Assembly (NCBI GenBank): GCA_009792885.1
Contig: WMCF01000111.1
Location: forward strand, 691,481-755,480
Source of the DNA: Eremophila alpestris peregrina
Lineage: Eukaryota; Chordata; Aves; Passeriformes; Alaudidae
Direction: 5' to 3'
Length of the DNA stretch: 64,000 nucleotides
Part shown: positions 49,029 to 60,391 of the stretch, piece by piece
Layout of the letters: every line of letters starts with the position of its first letter
How positions within the stretch are numbered: the first letter of the stretch is position 1
Made by a program: the position numbers and the translations under genes
The notes under the pieces: model-generated
Seen by the model: only the letters and a program-made list of their open reading frames with translations
Told to the model about the DNA's origin: nothing
Database searches by the model: none

Positions 49029-49309
49029 CTTAAGTCATCCAGCATCCTTCAGTTTATTCTTTAGGGAAATGGGGATGAAACTTGACTCTTGGGGAAACGT
49101 TGGACAGATTTGGTAATTCCAACAGGCATGGTGCTATAGGTTTGTGTAATTCAGTGCAATCTTTCAAAGAAACTCCAGGATAATTTATTAAGCATCAGTT
49201 AGAGCCTAGGGTATGTTTCCAGTCTCATCCACAGTCCTAACAAAGAAAACTTCCTTCATTTTCTTCCCCAAATTTTTGCACTCAGAAGAGCAGATATTTC
49301 CTTTATGCT

Positions 49310-49410
49310 GGTTTTTATTTTTTGTTGGGTTTTTTGTTTGGTTTGTTTTTGTTTGGGGTTTTTTTGTTTGGGTTTTTTTGTTTGGGTTTTTTTGTTGGTT
49401 TTTTTTTAAT
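49310..49410 (+). repeat. T/G-rich simple repeat
   Basis: Repeated GTTTGGGTTTTTTT-like units, about six, with one irregular centre. Translations give Phe/Gly/Val or Asn/Lys/Thr runs and are not proteins. Confidence 0.9.
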
Positions 49411-50116
49411 AATTTATGCAAATCAGATGTCTGGCTTGGTCCTCCTTGCACTGTCTTCAGTGCAAAACTCTCCCTCCCCTTTTCCACACAGACACCCACA
49501 AATCTGCTCACCAGAAATCCTTGGCAAAAAACACCAGCTACATAAAACAAATCATCTGAAATAAATTTCTGTAGTGACTTACATAAAGGTTGCATAAATT
49601 GTGAAGGTCCTGAACCAGAAGGAAAAAAAAAATAGAGGCAGGAAGAAAACGCAAAATAAGGAAAAAGGGAAAAAGAATCAAACCTCTGTCATTTAAAGGA
49701 TTTTAGTCTCTCAGTGAACTTCTACTTGTTTCCAAGCACCCCAAAATTAGGGATTTCTTTACAAAATTCTGTTTCTTTTAAATATTTTATATCATTCATA
49801 AATGAGCGCTAGGTATTTGATTTTCAGAATGAAGGCTCTAATAGGACTGAATTCCTTTCAGCATTGCCAGCAAACCTAAGGAATTCCCTGCACCTACACG
49901 TTGTAGATCCAACTGCAGTACAAAAAACCCCTTCCCAGCTGCACATGACATGTTCAAAAACCTGGAACAGGGATGCAAGGCCTGTTTTAGCTCCTGTGCC
50001 ATTCTCCTGTTTCCCGGTGAAATCCCACTGTCCGTGTTGGATACAGTCATGCAGGATGCTCTGGGGATGGAGAGCTGCAGCTGGAAACAGAACCATGGAG
50101 CCAGGGCACGTGATGG

Positions 50117-50651
50117 TGTTGGGAAAATTAATCCAAAAATGCCAGAGGTTTTATGTCCAAAAAGGAGACAGAGGAGTCCTTTTACTTCATTCTAATAAAG
50201 GGAGAGCCCATGGGGTCTCTCAAATTTTTGGAGGATGCAGCCTCCTATTTATCCTGATTTCCCAGCTCCATTTCCCTCTCCCTTTCCCCATTGGCTGAGG
50301 CACTTGAGAAGTACAGACTTCTCAGAATGCCTAATACCTAAAGAATCCCCGTTAATGTATAACCCCCCCCCTTTAATTTTTAATTCTTTATGGAATTTAT
50401 GGGTTTTCCCCATTGTTTCTTTCATCTTTCAATATCCAGTTTCGTTTATCAGCAAACGTACGGTTTGTTTGTAAAGGCAAATATTATCTTTCCATCCATC
50501 AATCAGTGGAATCCTTCCCATTGTTTCTTTTATCTCTCAGTGCTGGTTTTATCTACCAGCAGACCCACTGTCTGTTTGTAAAGACAAATCTGTCATTCCT
50601 TTCAGTGGGAAAGAATTTAGGGCATTGTGGAATGGGTTTGGGTAAACCCCA
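50117..50651 (-). mobile_element. Probable endogenous retroviral LTR with repeated U3
   Basis: On the minus strand it appears to start TGGGGTTTACCC near 50651 and end TTTTCCCAACA at 50117. Moving along that strand there are two diverged copies of a roughly 108-bp unit in U3, a TATA-like caggataaatagg near 50250, and then agagaccccatgggctctcc and a gaatgaag that may be a decayed polyadenylation signal. No target duplication was found (left flank gatgg), so the 5' end is uncertain by tens of bases. The plus-strand frame of 144 codons at 49864-50298 is flank and antisense LTR, not a gene. Confidence 0.6.
50409..50610 (-). repeat. About 108-bp diverged tandem duplication in LTR U3
   Basis: The copies begin at 50409 and 50517 with cccattgtttcttt, and both contain a gtttgtttgtaaag or ctgtttgtaaag block and end near cagtggga. 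They differ at many positions, so the duplication is old and probably typical of the LTR family. Confidence 0.82.
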
Positions 50652-51465
50652 GCCCCTCTTGGGTTGGCTAAAATGTGAGAAAACTTGGCTCCTCCAACTC
50701 CAGGGCTAAGGGAAGGTTCATTCTGCACAGGAGGCCCTGCCAGGGGCAGGAATGATGTTCACGATGTGGGAAAAGACCTGCCTGTCATTTCTGCTGAGAA
50801 TGGTAAGGAAACAATTCCCTGTAAAAAAAAAAAAAAAAGTGCTGGGGCAACTGGAGGAAAAACAAGATGACAGTCTGGTTTGCCAGGCTGGCATCCTGCA
50901 CTGCTGGGACTGATAATTTACAACAGGAGGGCATTGTTATGAGAGAAGAAATAACATCAACTCCAATCCCGTTAAATTCTGTGAAAGTATCTGCTCTTAA
51001 AACATTGGGGTTAAGCTACAAGTTGTTATTTCAGAAGGCTGGTTCTAATTGTAAGTAAACAACTGCTTAACAGGGAGCATGGATCTATCAGCTTTGGATA
51101 TTCCAGTGCCTTGGAAAACCTATTGGGTGCTATTTTATTAGTGTGATTAATAAAATAGTGTGATGCTCACTGGTGGGGAACAGGTGTGTGGGGAATGAGC
51201 CACAGTGGGTGGAAGGAAATTACCCTCCACATTAATTTAGGGTTCTCCCATCAGTTACTTCGTTCACCTTTGTCTTGACTTCTAGGGAGAATGCCCCTGG
51301 GAAGCAATACCCAGCCCTGCAATGGGTTAAGGACCTTTGCAACAAACCCTCTTCTTCAGCCTTTGCTTCCCAAACTTTTCCCCTTTTGCAAATGGGAGGT
51401 AACATTTTATAGACGAAAAACAAAACTCATTATGCCATGAATTTATTCAAGAAATTAGGTAGAAC
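50652..51465. other. Unique DNA, no gene recognised
   Basis: No gene is recognised. There is an A run of 16 near 50823. Confidence 0.5.
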
Positions 51466-51692
51466 TTAAAATAAGAAATTCTTTACACACAGGGTGGTGA
51501 GGCCCAAATTCTTTACACACAGGGTGCCCAGAGAAGCTGTGGCTGCCCCTGGATCCCTGAAAGTGTCCAAGGCCAGGTTGGATGATGCTTGGAGCACCCT
51601 TGGATACTGGAAGGTGTCCCTGTGCATGGTCAGGGCTGGAACCGGATGGTCTTTAACATCTTTTACAACCCAAACCATTCTGTGATTCTGTG
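51466..51692 (+). mobile_element. CR1 LINE 3' fragment with an internal duplication
   Basis: The copy starts aaaataagaaattctttaca, continues through gagaagctgtggctgcccct and ends accattctgtgattctgtga. Near its 5' end a 30-bp unit is repeated: aaattctttacacacagggtg occurs at 51476 and again at 51506. Confidence 0.92.
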
Positions 51693-53122
51693 AACAGGAT
51701 GACATTTGAGGTGTCTCTCAGATGATTTTTCCAATGACTCTTTCATAGAATACTTTCTTGCAGTAGCAGAATTTATATGCAGGTAGAAATTAAAAAAAAA
51801 GTGTTTCTCCTGTAATTCAGGACAGCAAAAGATGCACATGGATAGGAAGTGAAATAAGGGGAGAACTACACAGCTTTTAGGACAAAGTAAAAGGTAACAT
51901 GGAGCCCAATTATTTCCAAACACTATCAGGCTTGTTACTGAGGACATTTTGAAGAAGAGTTTCTCAAACACGACAGGAACTCAGCAGAGGTCTGGATGGG
52001 GTCAAGCAATAGCAGTTTTTCAGCTGCCACATATTCAAGCACATACCTGAAAGGATTTCAACAAAAAACTTAGAGAAGTCAGGAAAGTTTCAAAAGTTCA
52101 TCTTTTATCCCTACTAAAGAAGAGGTTGTTTTCTCTCTTTCTCTCTCTTCCCTCCCCTCCCCTCCTTCCCCTACACAAATATCTTTCCACAAGGCTGCTT
52201 TCTTTATGTTCCCCTTTGTTCAGGAACCATCAAGGAACCTGATCCAAGCTCTGTTGAAATGAATGAAAAAACCAGAACTTCAGGACCTTTCTCTTCATCA
52301 TTTGGATGAGCACAGGCAGCTGCCCCAGCCCTTGAGAGCAGAGACAATTGCAGGAAATTGGCAGCACACGGAGCTCGTGCAGAACTCGGCGGAGAAGCAC
52401 CCAAATTTCAGATTGTCACTGAGTAATCACAAATGAACCAGCTCAAAACAGACTTTTGAAGTGTTTTTCTTCTCTTCAGAGCTGTCTTACTCAGGCTGAG
52501 CTGGAGAAAAGAGAGAGGGGGATTTCTGATCTGAAGGATGCGCTGAAAAACTGTATCAGCCTAATTCTGGAACTTGAAATATGACCCAGATTAATCTGTA
52601 AAACTTCAGCCCTAAGGGTGAAGTTAAATGTGATAAAATGTGTGCAACCACCAAACCTCATTACTTCATCCACATGTTTTCCTTAGATGTCCCAGCTACC
52701 GACCTGAAATTGCTGAGAGCCTCCATCGTGAGGATTGTTTGGGTTACAAAAGGCTGAGAAGAGAAATATGAAGACTTCATTGAAACTGAGAGAATCTGTG
52801 AGGCAGATTAAAATAATGTCCTGGTTCCCATGTCAAGTAATGTTTTCTGATGTTGCTAAGACAGAAGAGGTACTAAAAATCAGAATAATTTTCTCATAAA
52901 ACACAAGGATTTAATGAATACTAAGTAATATAATTTATAGGAATGAGTCACTGAGTTGTAAGAATTTAACAAGGAAAATATTACCAAGTAGCAATAATTT
53001 TTTTTTTTAATCTTTGTTAACAAAATAGTTTGGGAAATAACTCTACCACTACCAAGATGACATAAAAATTGTAGGAAAGCTCTTCTTGCAGGAAAATTCA
53101 GGAAGCTCCCACATTAATCACT
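51693..53122. other. Unique DNA with CT-rich patch
   Basis: Contains a CT-rich patch near 52128-52172 and the exon-like segment at 52480-52584. No gene is recognised otherwise. Confidence 0.5.
52480..52584 (+). other. Exon-like segment ending in a stop, unidentified
   Basis: A strong acceptor (tttttcttctcttcag) is followed by 34 open codons and TGA. The peptide begins SCLTQAELEKRERG and continues SDLKDALKNC, which is amphipathic and coiled-coil-like, ending LILELEI. It could be a terminal exon or a decayed one. I do not recognise the protein, and no AATAAA occurs close downstream. Chance is a real alternative in 64 kb of sequence. Confidence 0.15.
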
Positions 53123-53207
53123 GAATCACAGAATGGTTTGGGTTGGAAAGGACCTTAAATCTGGATTCCACCCCATGCCATGGGATGGGATGCCACCCAC
53201 AAGATCA
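53123..53207 (-). mobile_element. CR1 LINE 3' tip
   Basis: Minus-strand terminus (tgaatcacagaatggtttgg) with a diverged, shortened catgccatgggatggga block, after which similarity ends. Confidence 0.85.
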
Positions 53208-54523
53208 ATTAACAACTGGGTTAATAAAACCAGTCATATTTAAAGAAGTGTTTGTGTATTAAAGAACCTCTCCTGGCCTCATGGTTATCTTTTCCTTGCA
53301 GAACACCTTTGGGAAGAGCCTGTCACGTGAGATGGATGGAAACCTGGGTATAAAAGGTGTTTCATGACATTGTATGAGCCAGATCTCAGATTTCCATGGG
53401 AATTTAATACCCAGATACTTTTTAAATGAAACTGCAATAAAAAGCAACATGCATTTTGTGTCTGCAGCTGGCAATCAAACCTGAGGTCAAGCTCACCTGA
53501 TGGACCTTTGCAGGTGGAAATGAAAAAAAAAAACCAGCCCGTAAAAGCCCAGCTGCAGCATGGACTTTAACATGGTGCACCTGCCCAGTTATAAAATTAA
53601 ATATAAATTAAATAAAATTTGACTTAGTTTGACTAAAATTTTAAAATTTGAGACCCAGTAGAGTCTAATCCACTTAAAAAAAAAAAAAAACAAAAACAAA
53701 ACCAGCAGGCTCTTGTGGCTGCATCTATATAAAAAACTGAGCTTAAAATTCCAGTTAAGGAAATTCATCAATTTGATTCAGAAATTGTAAAGGAAAGAGG
53801 AATCTCTTTTTCCCTTCTCAGTAGTTCTAACCAAAGGTAGTTGGAATTAGGACCCCCAGAACCAAAAGTTCCCGATTTTCAGTTAATCAGAATTTTATAG
53901 CCACTGACCTTGAGCAGAGAACACCTACAGATCTTCCTGATTTTTTCAGCTAACTTTAAAAAAAATCCTACAATTTGTTTCTGCGTGGATTCGATGCTGA
54001 TTATTTCTCATCTGCTAATACACAGTGAGTGTTTTATAAAATCTCAGTATCCCATTTTATTTGCTAATCTTGCTTGATTAGAAATGATTAACCCTGTCTG
54101 GCTCTAACAGTTATTTAAGAGGGCTTAAAGATCAACTCTACTAAAGAATAGTGGTAGATTATAAACCTTCAAGATGGATGAGGCCTCTCAAACCTCCCTT
54201 TGCCCCTCTGCCCAAGACAGGAGATATTTGCAGTATAAGCTTAAAATAAAAAAAGGGCAAAAGCCCAGGAGAAATCTCTCAGCAACCTCTGACATGGTCT
54301 CTGATGGAAGGCAAATGTACCATGTTCAAGGTGGAGACCCGAAATGATATTTCCTCAGACACAAGAAACAATTTCTGCCTTAGCCTGAGATCTGATGCAC
54401 TCAGGAGATGCCTTGAAGAGCAGATAAAAGATGGACAAAGGAAACCCTTTCTGCCTGAGCCTGAACACAACATTTACACCTGGAAACACACCCAGGAGAT
54501 ATTTGGTGGTGGTGCTAAAGACA
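53208..54523. other. Unique DNA, no gene recognised
   Basis: No gene or repeat family is recognised. An A run followed by caaaaacaaaa lies near 53676-53701. The 76-codon plus-strand frame at 54304 has no recognised relative and continues into a CR1 tip. Confidence 0.5.
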
Positions 54524-54577
54524 CTTGGGCTTGATCCCAAGGATCTTTTCCAGCCTTAGTGATTCCATGACTCCATG
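54524..54577 (+). mobile_element. CR1 LINE 3' tip
   Basis: Terminus of a CR1 type: cttgatcccaaggatctttt, then ccagccttagtgattccatg. Confidence 0.68.
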
Positions 54578-56518
54578 TGGTAAAATTCTATCCAGGGAGT
54601 CCTGACAGAGAGAAGAGTTTGTCTCCTTTTTTGAAGATGGCTGTGCATGTATTTCATCCTCGAACTGCTTCATTTTCCCACCAGACTTCCACAAAACAAA
54701 AGGAACTGTAGACTTTTTAATATTTTCCCCCCTTTTTATACAACATGTGTTTGCCCCTGTTTTACTGGTGGCATTTAAGAATTGCAAATCTATATATTTT
54801 GGGGTAGCTTTTCCCCATGTTTTTTCAATGGAATAAGAACATAACACACCACAAACCTTGGGGAGAGATGAGAGCAGTGTTCCAAAATTGTGCCAAAACT
54901 TGCTTTTGTAGGAAAAAGGTAAAAGTGAGGGTTATTTCTTTATGACAAAGAACCAACCAACCAAACAAATCAAAGCCTATGTTTTATAGAAATGGTTAAA
55001 AATGCAATAGCTATTGCCATGAATGGCTTATTTCTGCCATCTCACGTTAGCTCCCTCCCTGTGATCTGTCTCCTCATGGGTTTGAATCACCTATTTCCTA
55101 TCTCCCACCTACAACTCTTCACTCCCACAGCCTTTTGAGGCCTCCTGGCAGTAGAAAGCTTTCAAAGAGGCAGCTCCTGAGCAGTTTATCCGCTCCCCTC
55201 AGCATTCCAACATTAATGAGGACGAGGGATGTAAGAAGCCAGGGCTGAGTTTATTTTATCCCGATGATGCAGCCTGAAGGCTCAGCCCTGCTGATGTGGT
55301 GCCCCTGAGGCTGACAGCAAACACCAGGCAGCAGCCCATTGTTTGCTGAATGGATCCAGCAGAAGATTATTGCGCTTGGCCAAGTTGCTTCACTTTCTCT
55401 TTGCTGGAAGTGTGAGCCCAGGAACCCTCTGCTCCACTCGAGAGGCATTTTGTGTTTAGCTGAGCAAACATTCGTGTAATTGCTGGATTAGTTCTGGAGG
55501 GGGATGCTGCTCAGATGGATGAGGATGAGTGATGCTCTGGAGAAGTGGCATTTGTTACCAGACACGTTTCTATTGCTGATATTTGATTTTTATTATTTTT
55601 TTTTCAGTAATCATAGCCAATTTTCCCATTCCTATCCCACAGCCCACTGGAGACTGCATGTCACACAAAGAGAGGCCCCAGCCCCACTGCACTCTGTCAC
55701 CAAGTGCAATTCCTTCTTAGGTCAATACTGTGCTGAGAGCAAAAATCAATACCTTACTCTCTTGATCTACAGCAAAACAGAGACAAATTTCTTTTCCCCA
55801 TCCACTGTACACTACAGCGCTCCTTATTGATCCCAATTCCCAGTGCCAGTCCACTTATTTCACATGCCTTGTTCAGAAGCTGTTTTCAAAAGTAGTCCTT
55901 TCTTGTGCTAACCTATTGTAATGATAAAAACAACGTATGTGGAGGGGAAAAAAACACTTTCCCAGCAGATTAATAGATCAAGAGCACTAATACATCAAGA
56001 GTATTAATAAATCAAGAGTGTTAATACATTTAAAACTTGTATGGCCCTGCTCAGCTCTTGTTTTTACAAAAAAAAAAAAATTGAGAAGGAGCAGATCCAA
56101 CAATGGAAGTTGGCAGGGAAGTGAAGAGCAGCATTAACCCAAACTCATCTCTGAAATAAAAAAAAAATGCTCCACCCCAATGTGGAAAGCAGGAACTCCC
56201 TGGAAGTGAAATGACCTTGATAAACAAGGGACTGAAGGATGTTAAATCACTCACAGGTAACAGATGCAGAGTCCCAGCAGATTTTGGATCCAAACTCATC
56301 ACAAGAAGGTGACAAAAGGCTTGACAGCCTTTCTCAAGCCCACACCAGTGGCACCAGTAATTCTCAACAAGTGGGAAATGCCCGTTGTCAGGAAATACAT
56401 GGAATACAGGAATCATCTCTGCAAAGCACAGGTGGGCACCTCTGGGGTGTGGATTTACATGGAGCTGCCTTCAAGGCATTACCCCCATGATTTTTCTTCT
56501 GCTTTGGGAAGAGGCCAT
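54578..56518. other. Unique DNA with a short tandem repeat
   Basis: Apart from the 17-bp repeat at 55971, no gene or repeat is recognised. The 83-codon plus-strand frame at 56239-56490 is discussed among rejected observations. Confidence 0.5.
55971..56021 (+). repeat. 17-bp tandem repeat, three units
   Basis: Units at 55971, 55988 and 56005 have the form taata-atcaagag---, with a partial fourth unit following. Unit length is constant at 17. Confidence 0.93.
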
Positions 56519-56752
56519 GGTTAGATGGGATGTTGGGAAGAAGTTCCTGACTGTGAGGGTGGGGAGGCCCTGGCACAGGGTGCCCAGAGAAGCTGTGGCT
56601 GCCCCTGGATCCCTGGAAGTGCCCAAGGCCAGGTTGGACAGGGCTTGGAACACCCTGGGACATTGGGAGGTGTCCCTGCCCATGGAACGGGGTGGGACTG
56701 GGTGGTTTTTGATGTCCCTTCCAACCCAGACCATTGCCTGATTCCATGATCA
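56519..56752 (+). mobile_element. CR1 LINE 3' fragment
   Basis: Well preserved copy beginning ggttagatgggatgttggg, with gtggggaggccctggcacag and agaagctgtggctgcccctg, ending accattgcctgattccatga. Confidence 0.94.
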
Positions 56753-59700
56753 TTAACCCTGGATGACTCTTCAAGTATTCACATCTGAGCCAAACCAAGC
56801 AATGTCAGGAATTTGTGCTCAGCTGCTCATGCAAAGCCATTTACACCAAGACAACACAATAATAATTAATATTTTTTCCCAAGAAAACTACAGCTGTACT
56901 TCATATAAGCAGGTGGGATTGTGCAGGATGGGGTTTTCACAGTGACAGTGAAAATATTTTACTTTTCTCTATGGAGATCCTTACATTCTTCAAACATATT
57001 GATAAACAAAATTTCAAATGGGTAAGTCAGAAACAACATTATTTTGGTTTCAGAGCTAGAGATGCTAAAGCACAAAGGCATTAAATTTTAGCCAATGTCT
57101 CTTTCCAGGGGTGAGCTGGAAATAGATTAAAAATGTCCCAACATCAAGGTAAGGTTTTATGCCCCAGCATAATTTTAATTTTCAATGCCTTTATGTACAT
57201 AATGATGTAAGGGCTTGTTTTGATTAAAAATTCTATTAAATTAAATTGTTGTGAATAAATACTGGGTGTTTTTATTGACTTCCCAGGTAATACATTTTAA
57301 ACATTTTTGTTTCACTTTGCACTGCTCAAAATTGTTTTTCCTTATTCAGTACATGAAATGATTGTGAATTATTCAGTGGCATTTTTTTTTTATTCTTCAT
57401 TAACCCTGCTTGGGACTGGGCTTTCTACATTTCAGCCAATGCTTTCAAAGTGAAATGCCTGAAACTGGGCAGTGAAATCCATATTGAAGCAGATAATACA
57501 GCATTACAATTTGAAAATGTTGGCTTTAGGTACCATATAAACCATATAAAACCTCCTTGCCAGTTTCCAATTCACAGACTCCTTTCCAAATCAGATTCTC
57601 TTTAGCTGGCAGGGACTAAGAGTAGAAGCTCTGCTGGAAAACATCTTTCAGCTTTCCAATGTCATATTTTCCCCTTGGAATGCTGTGGAAATTTTGAATG
57701 CTTTGTGGGGATTAGGGTGAAATCAATGATCTACACGAGACATGACTATTTTTCAAAACCATTTATCAATATTAATAAATCACTGAACTGAATCAAGCAA
57801 TGTAATAATGTTCAGTTGTGGAGTTTCTTACTCTTACATCTCTTTTTTTGGTTGAATACCAGCAATATAAATTACATTGCTGCAATGTAATACAGATTCC
57901 CTCTGTGGCTGTCATCCAAAGGTGCTCCATGGAAAAAGCTTTAGGATTAAACAACCCTCTCCCTGCCCATCCATCTCCAGTGACCCCACGGATCCTGGTG
58001 CTGAATTTGGCACCAAATTTTGCAGTAACAAAAGTTTCAGTGAGCTGTGGTTGGCCAGGGGCAGCTGAATCCCACATGGATTTGCAGAATCCCAGAACCC
58101 TTCAGGCTGGAAAAGCCTTTTCCTGGACCCTTCTAATTTTTCCACAGACTGTGGAATCCACCCCAGGACACCAGCCTTGCTCTTCAAGTTCCCAAATGTC
58201 TCCAGTGGCTCAGGTGATTGGAAACCTCCTCAGTGCTCCAGGGTGAGCATGGTGATTAGAATCCTCTTTTCCTCCTCTGGAAATGAAGCTTCCTCCCAAA
58301 GGAAGTGCAGACAAATGTGCAGTGGACTGAGCTGTGAAAAGGAAGTGGGAAAAAAAGCATAAGGACATGAACTCAGTGAGTCTGGCATTGAAATCAGACT
58401 GACTGCTGCTTTCACAACAAGGTGAGTTGTGATTGCCTGTCACATGTGAATACAGTTATAATACAGAATTTATTTTAAAATTCCTATTTTGACATGTAAA
58501 ATGTCTGCTTAATGCTACAGTGATGGTAATTAAGCTAATTACTGTTGCAAATAGTCAGGAGTCAATGGCCTGCACTGCAGAATCAAAAACTCAGTTCCAG
58601 AGAATTCCCAACATCCATTGATTTGTCACTGTGTTTTCACAGGGGAAGGAGATGTTGCCATGAAGAGAAGTGTTGGTATTTGTCCTGACACTGAAGAACT
58701 TCCCTTGGGAATTCTAAGGGAATTGGTGCAGATTATTTGGGGTTTTGAATGCATTATTTAATCTGCCTTAGGTTGAAGTGGACAGGCTGCAGGCAGAGAA
58801 GCAATTTCATTTGCCCAGGACTGTCCTGAATAAATCAGAAAGACAGGCTGGGGCCCTGTTGATTGCAGGAAGGTCCCAAACACAAACCCTCCTGTCCCTG
58901 CCCAGCCCAGCTGCAATCAGAGATTTCACTCGTGTGGATTACACTGCATTGCAGGTCACAGCACAGATTTAATTAAATCCTGATAAAATCGATTTGCAGT
59001 TCTCCTACTGCTGAAGTCGAGCAGAGAAAACCACTGAGACGGGCGCCCAGCGGGGAAAAGTTCTCAAGTATAAAATTACAACTGCATTTTTAAATGTTCT
59101 TCTGGTTTGGGATGTGGGGAGGGTTGATGGGCTGATCCCAGGCTGTGCAGGACAGGGCAGTTCTGCTGTCAGCAGTGCAGTTGTGTTCCCTTCTGCTAGC
59201 TGAGCTCCTCCCTTTCCTCACACCAACCAAGCAGAATTCGTTTTCTTGAGGAAACAACACTGGCTACAGACTTCAATCCCAGCACCCAACCTCCTCCCCC
59301 TTGTCTGCTTTATTAAAATTCAACACAATATGTGGTGACTCAATGTTGTTTCTGTCTCCAGTGGCAATGTGACATCCTTTGGGACATCCAAGAATTATCT
59401 CACTGCCATGAGGCACCCACCATCTACATTGCAGGGAAAGCCTTGTGACCACAACTGGGATTTGAGAGGACAATATGTCATTTCAAGGGGAACCAGACAG
59501 CATTTCAAAACAAGGCTCTCAGCACAGCTGGGATGTGGGAGATGTTAAAATTCTCCCTGTTTTCTGGAGCAGGGAACAGGCACTCAGGTGTGACAGCAGC
59601 TGGCTGGGTGACCTGGGACATTTGAATTCCTGGTTTTGCTCCAGTGTGGTTTCAGGAGGGATATCATGGAGCAAGAACCGTGGGTGTTGTCAACTCCAGT

Positions 59701-59822
59701 GGCAGAGAGCACCCAGGTTGTCATTTGGTGCTGGCTGGGAGATCCTGCCTGTGGCTGGAAGTGCTGCATCCCGTCTATAACTCCTCGCCTGTGCTTATTT
59801 TCCTTTTCATTCATTTACTGGC
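56753..59822. other. Unique DNA, no gene recognised
   Basis: No gene is recognised. Near 58086-58150 a gaatcccagaa…ggctggaaaagcc stretch resembles an old CR1 3' end in minus orientation, too weakly for its own entry. Frames of 94-142 codons around 57800-58250 show no family features. Confidence 0.5.
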
Positions 59823-60195
59823 CGTTGGGTGTGCTCTGCCCGGTCCCCACTCAGACAGAGCATCATCCTCCCCTTCCTGAAGGAGACTGCGTTTCCCGGA
59901 TCCCCACCCATGGTGTCTCCTCTCCCACCTGGAATGCGGATGGAGAGCTCAGCGCTGCCTCTGACGCGGCGCCCTCCCGGTAACAGGTACAAATCCATGG
60001 ATGCACATCGGAGCGGCAATTCCCCGGCCTCAGAGGTTTCCATGACAGCCAGAAGCTTTTCCGGACATGCTTCTACCACCCTCTTGTGTTGGCTCGCTAT
60101 AAGAACAGGATTTATTCGCTGTTACACTTGTTCTGCATTTTGGTGGCGTCCCAGTTGACATCTAACGCCGATCTTCCTCCTGGGCATCCTTCACA
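59823..60195. other. CpG-rich block, unidentified
   Basis: About twenty CpG dinucleotides fall within roughly 370 bp, for example in gacgcggcgccctcccgg near 59963 and cggagcggcaattccccgg near 60010, while the surrounding kilobases are strongly CpG-depleted. On the minus strand a frame with METSEAGELPLRCASM ends at a donor-like CATTCCAG|gtggga; on the plus strand another frame is open from 59829 to 60158. I recognise neither. It may be a small CpG island marking a promoter, a conserved exon, or a young insertion whose CpGs have not decayed. Confidence 0.5.
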
Positions 60196-60312
60196 GAGCA
60201 CGAAGGACTGGAAAAGGGGATAAACCCTTTGTGAGGGTGGGGTTTCTCAGTAATTTTGGTGCAGGCAGAGGTTTGACCAGTAAATGAAGCAAAACAACTT
60301 TTTTCTTTCTTT

Positions 60313-60314
<2 letters not shown>
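60196..60314. other. Spacer before the T tract
   Basis: No feature is recognised between the CpG-rich block and the poly(T) tract. Confidence 0.5.

Positions 60315-60384
<70 letters not shown>
60315..60384. repeat. Pure poly(T) tract of 70
   Basis: Seventy T in a row are followed directly by seven A. Read on the minus strand this is a 70-base A run. No retrocopy body with an AATAAA signal is visible upstream on that strand, so it is either an expanded mononucleotide repeat or an assembly artefact. Confidence 0.95.

Positions 60385-60391
<7 letters not shown>

Larger units (their letters stand above)
48331..50116. other. Unique DNA with a CR1 tip and G/T-rich repeat
   Basis: Apart from the CR1 tip at 48970 and the T/G-rich repeat at 49310-49410, no gene or repeat family is recognised. 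The 110- and 129-codon frames at 49206-49595 are readings of the simple repeat. Confidence 0.5.

Noticed and set aside
49864..50298. Plus-strand frame of 144 codons
   Set aside because: Its second half is the antisense of an LTR; the first half has no recognisable features.
56239..56490. Possible retroviral dUTPase or protease-like remnant (GVDL motif near the end of an 83-codon frame)
   Set aside because: Only a four-residue resemblance; no neighbouring gag or pol motifs, no LTR nearby, and stops upstream. Not enough to call.
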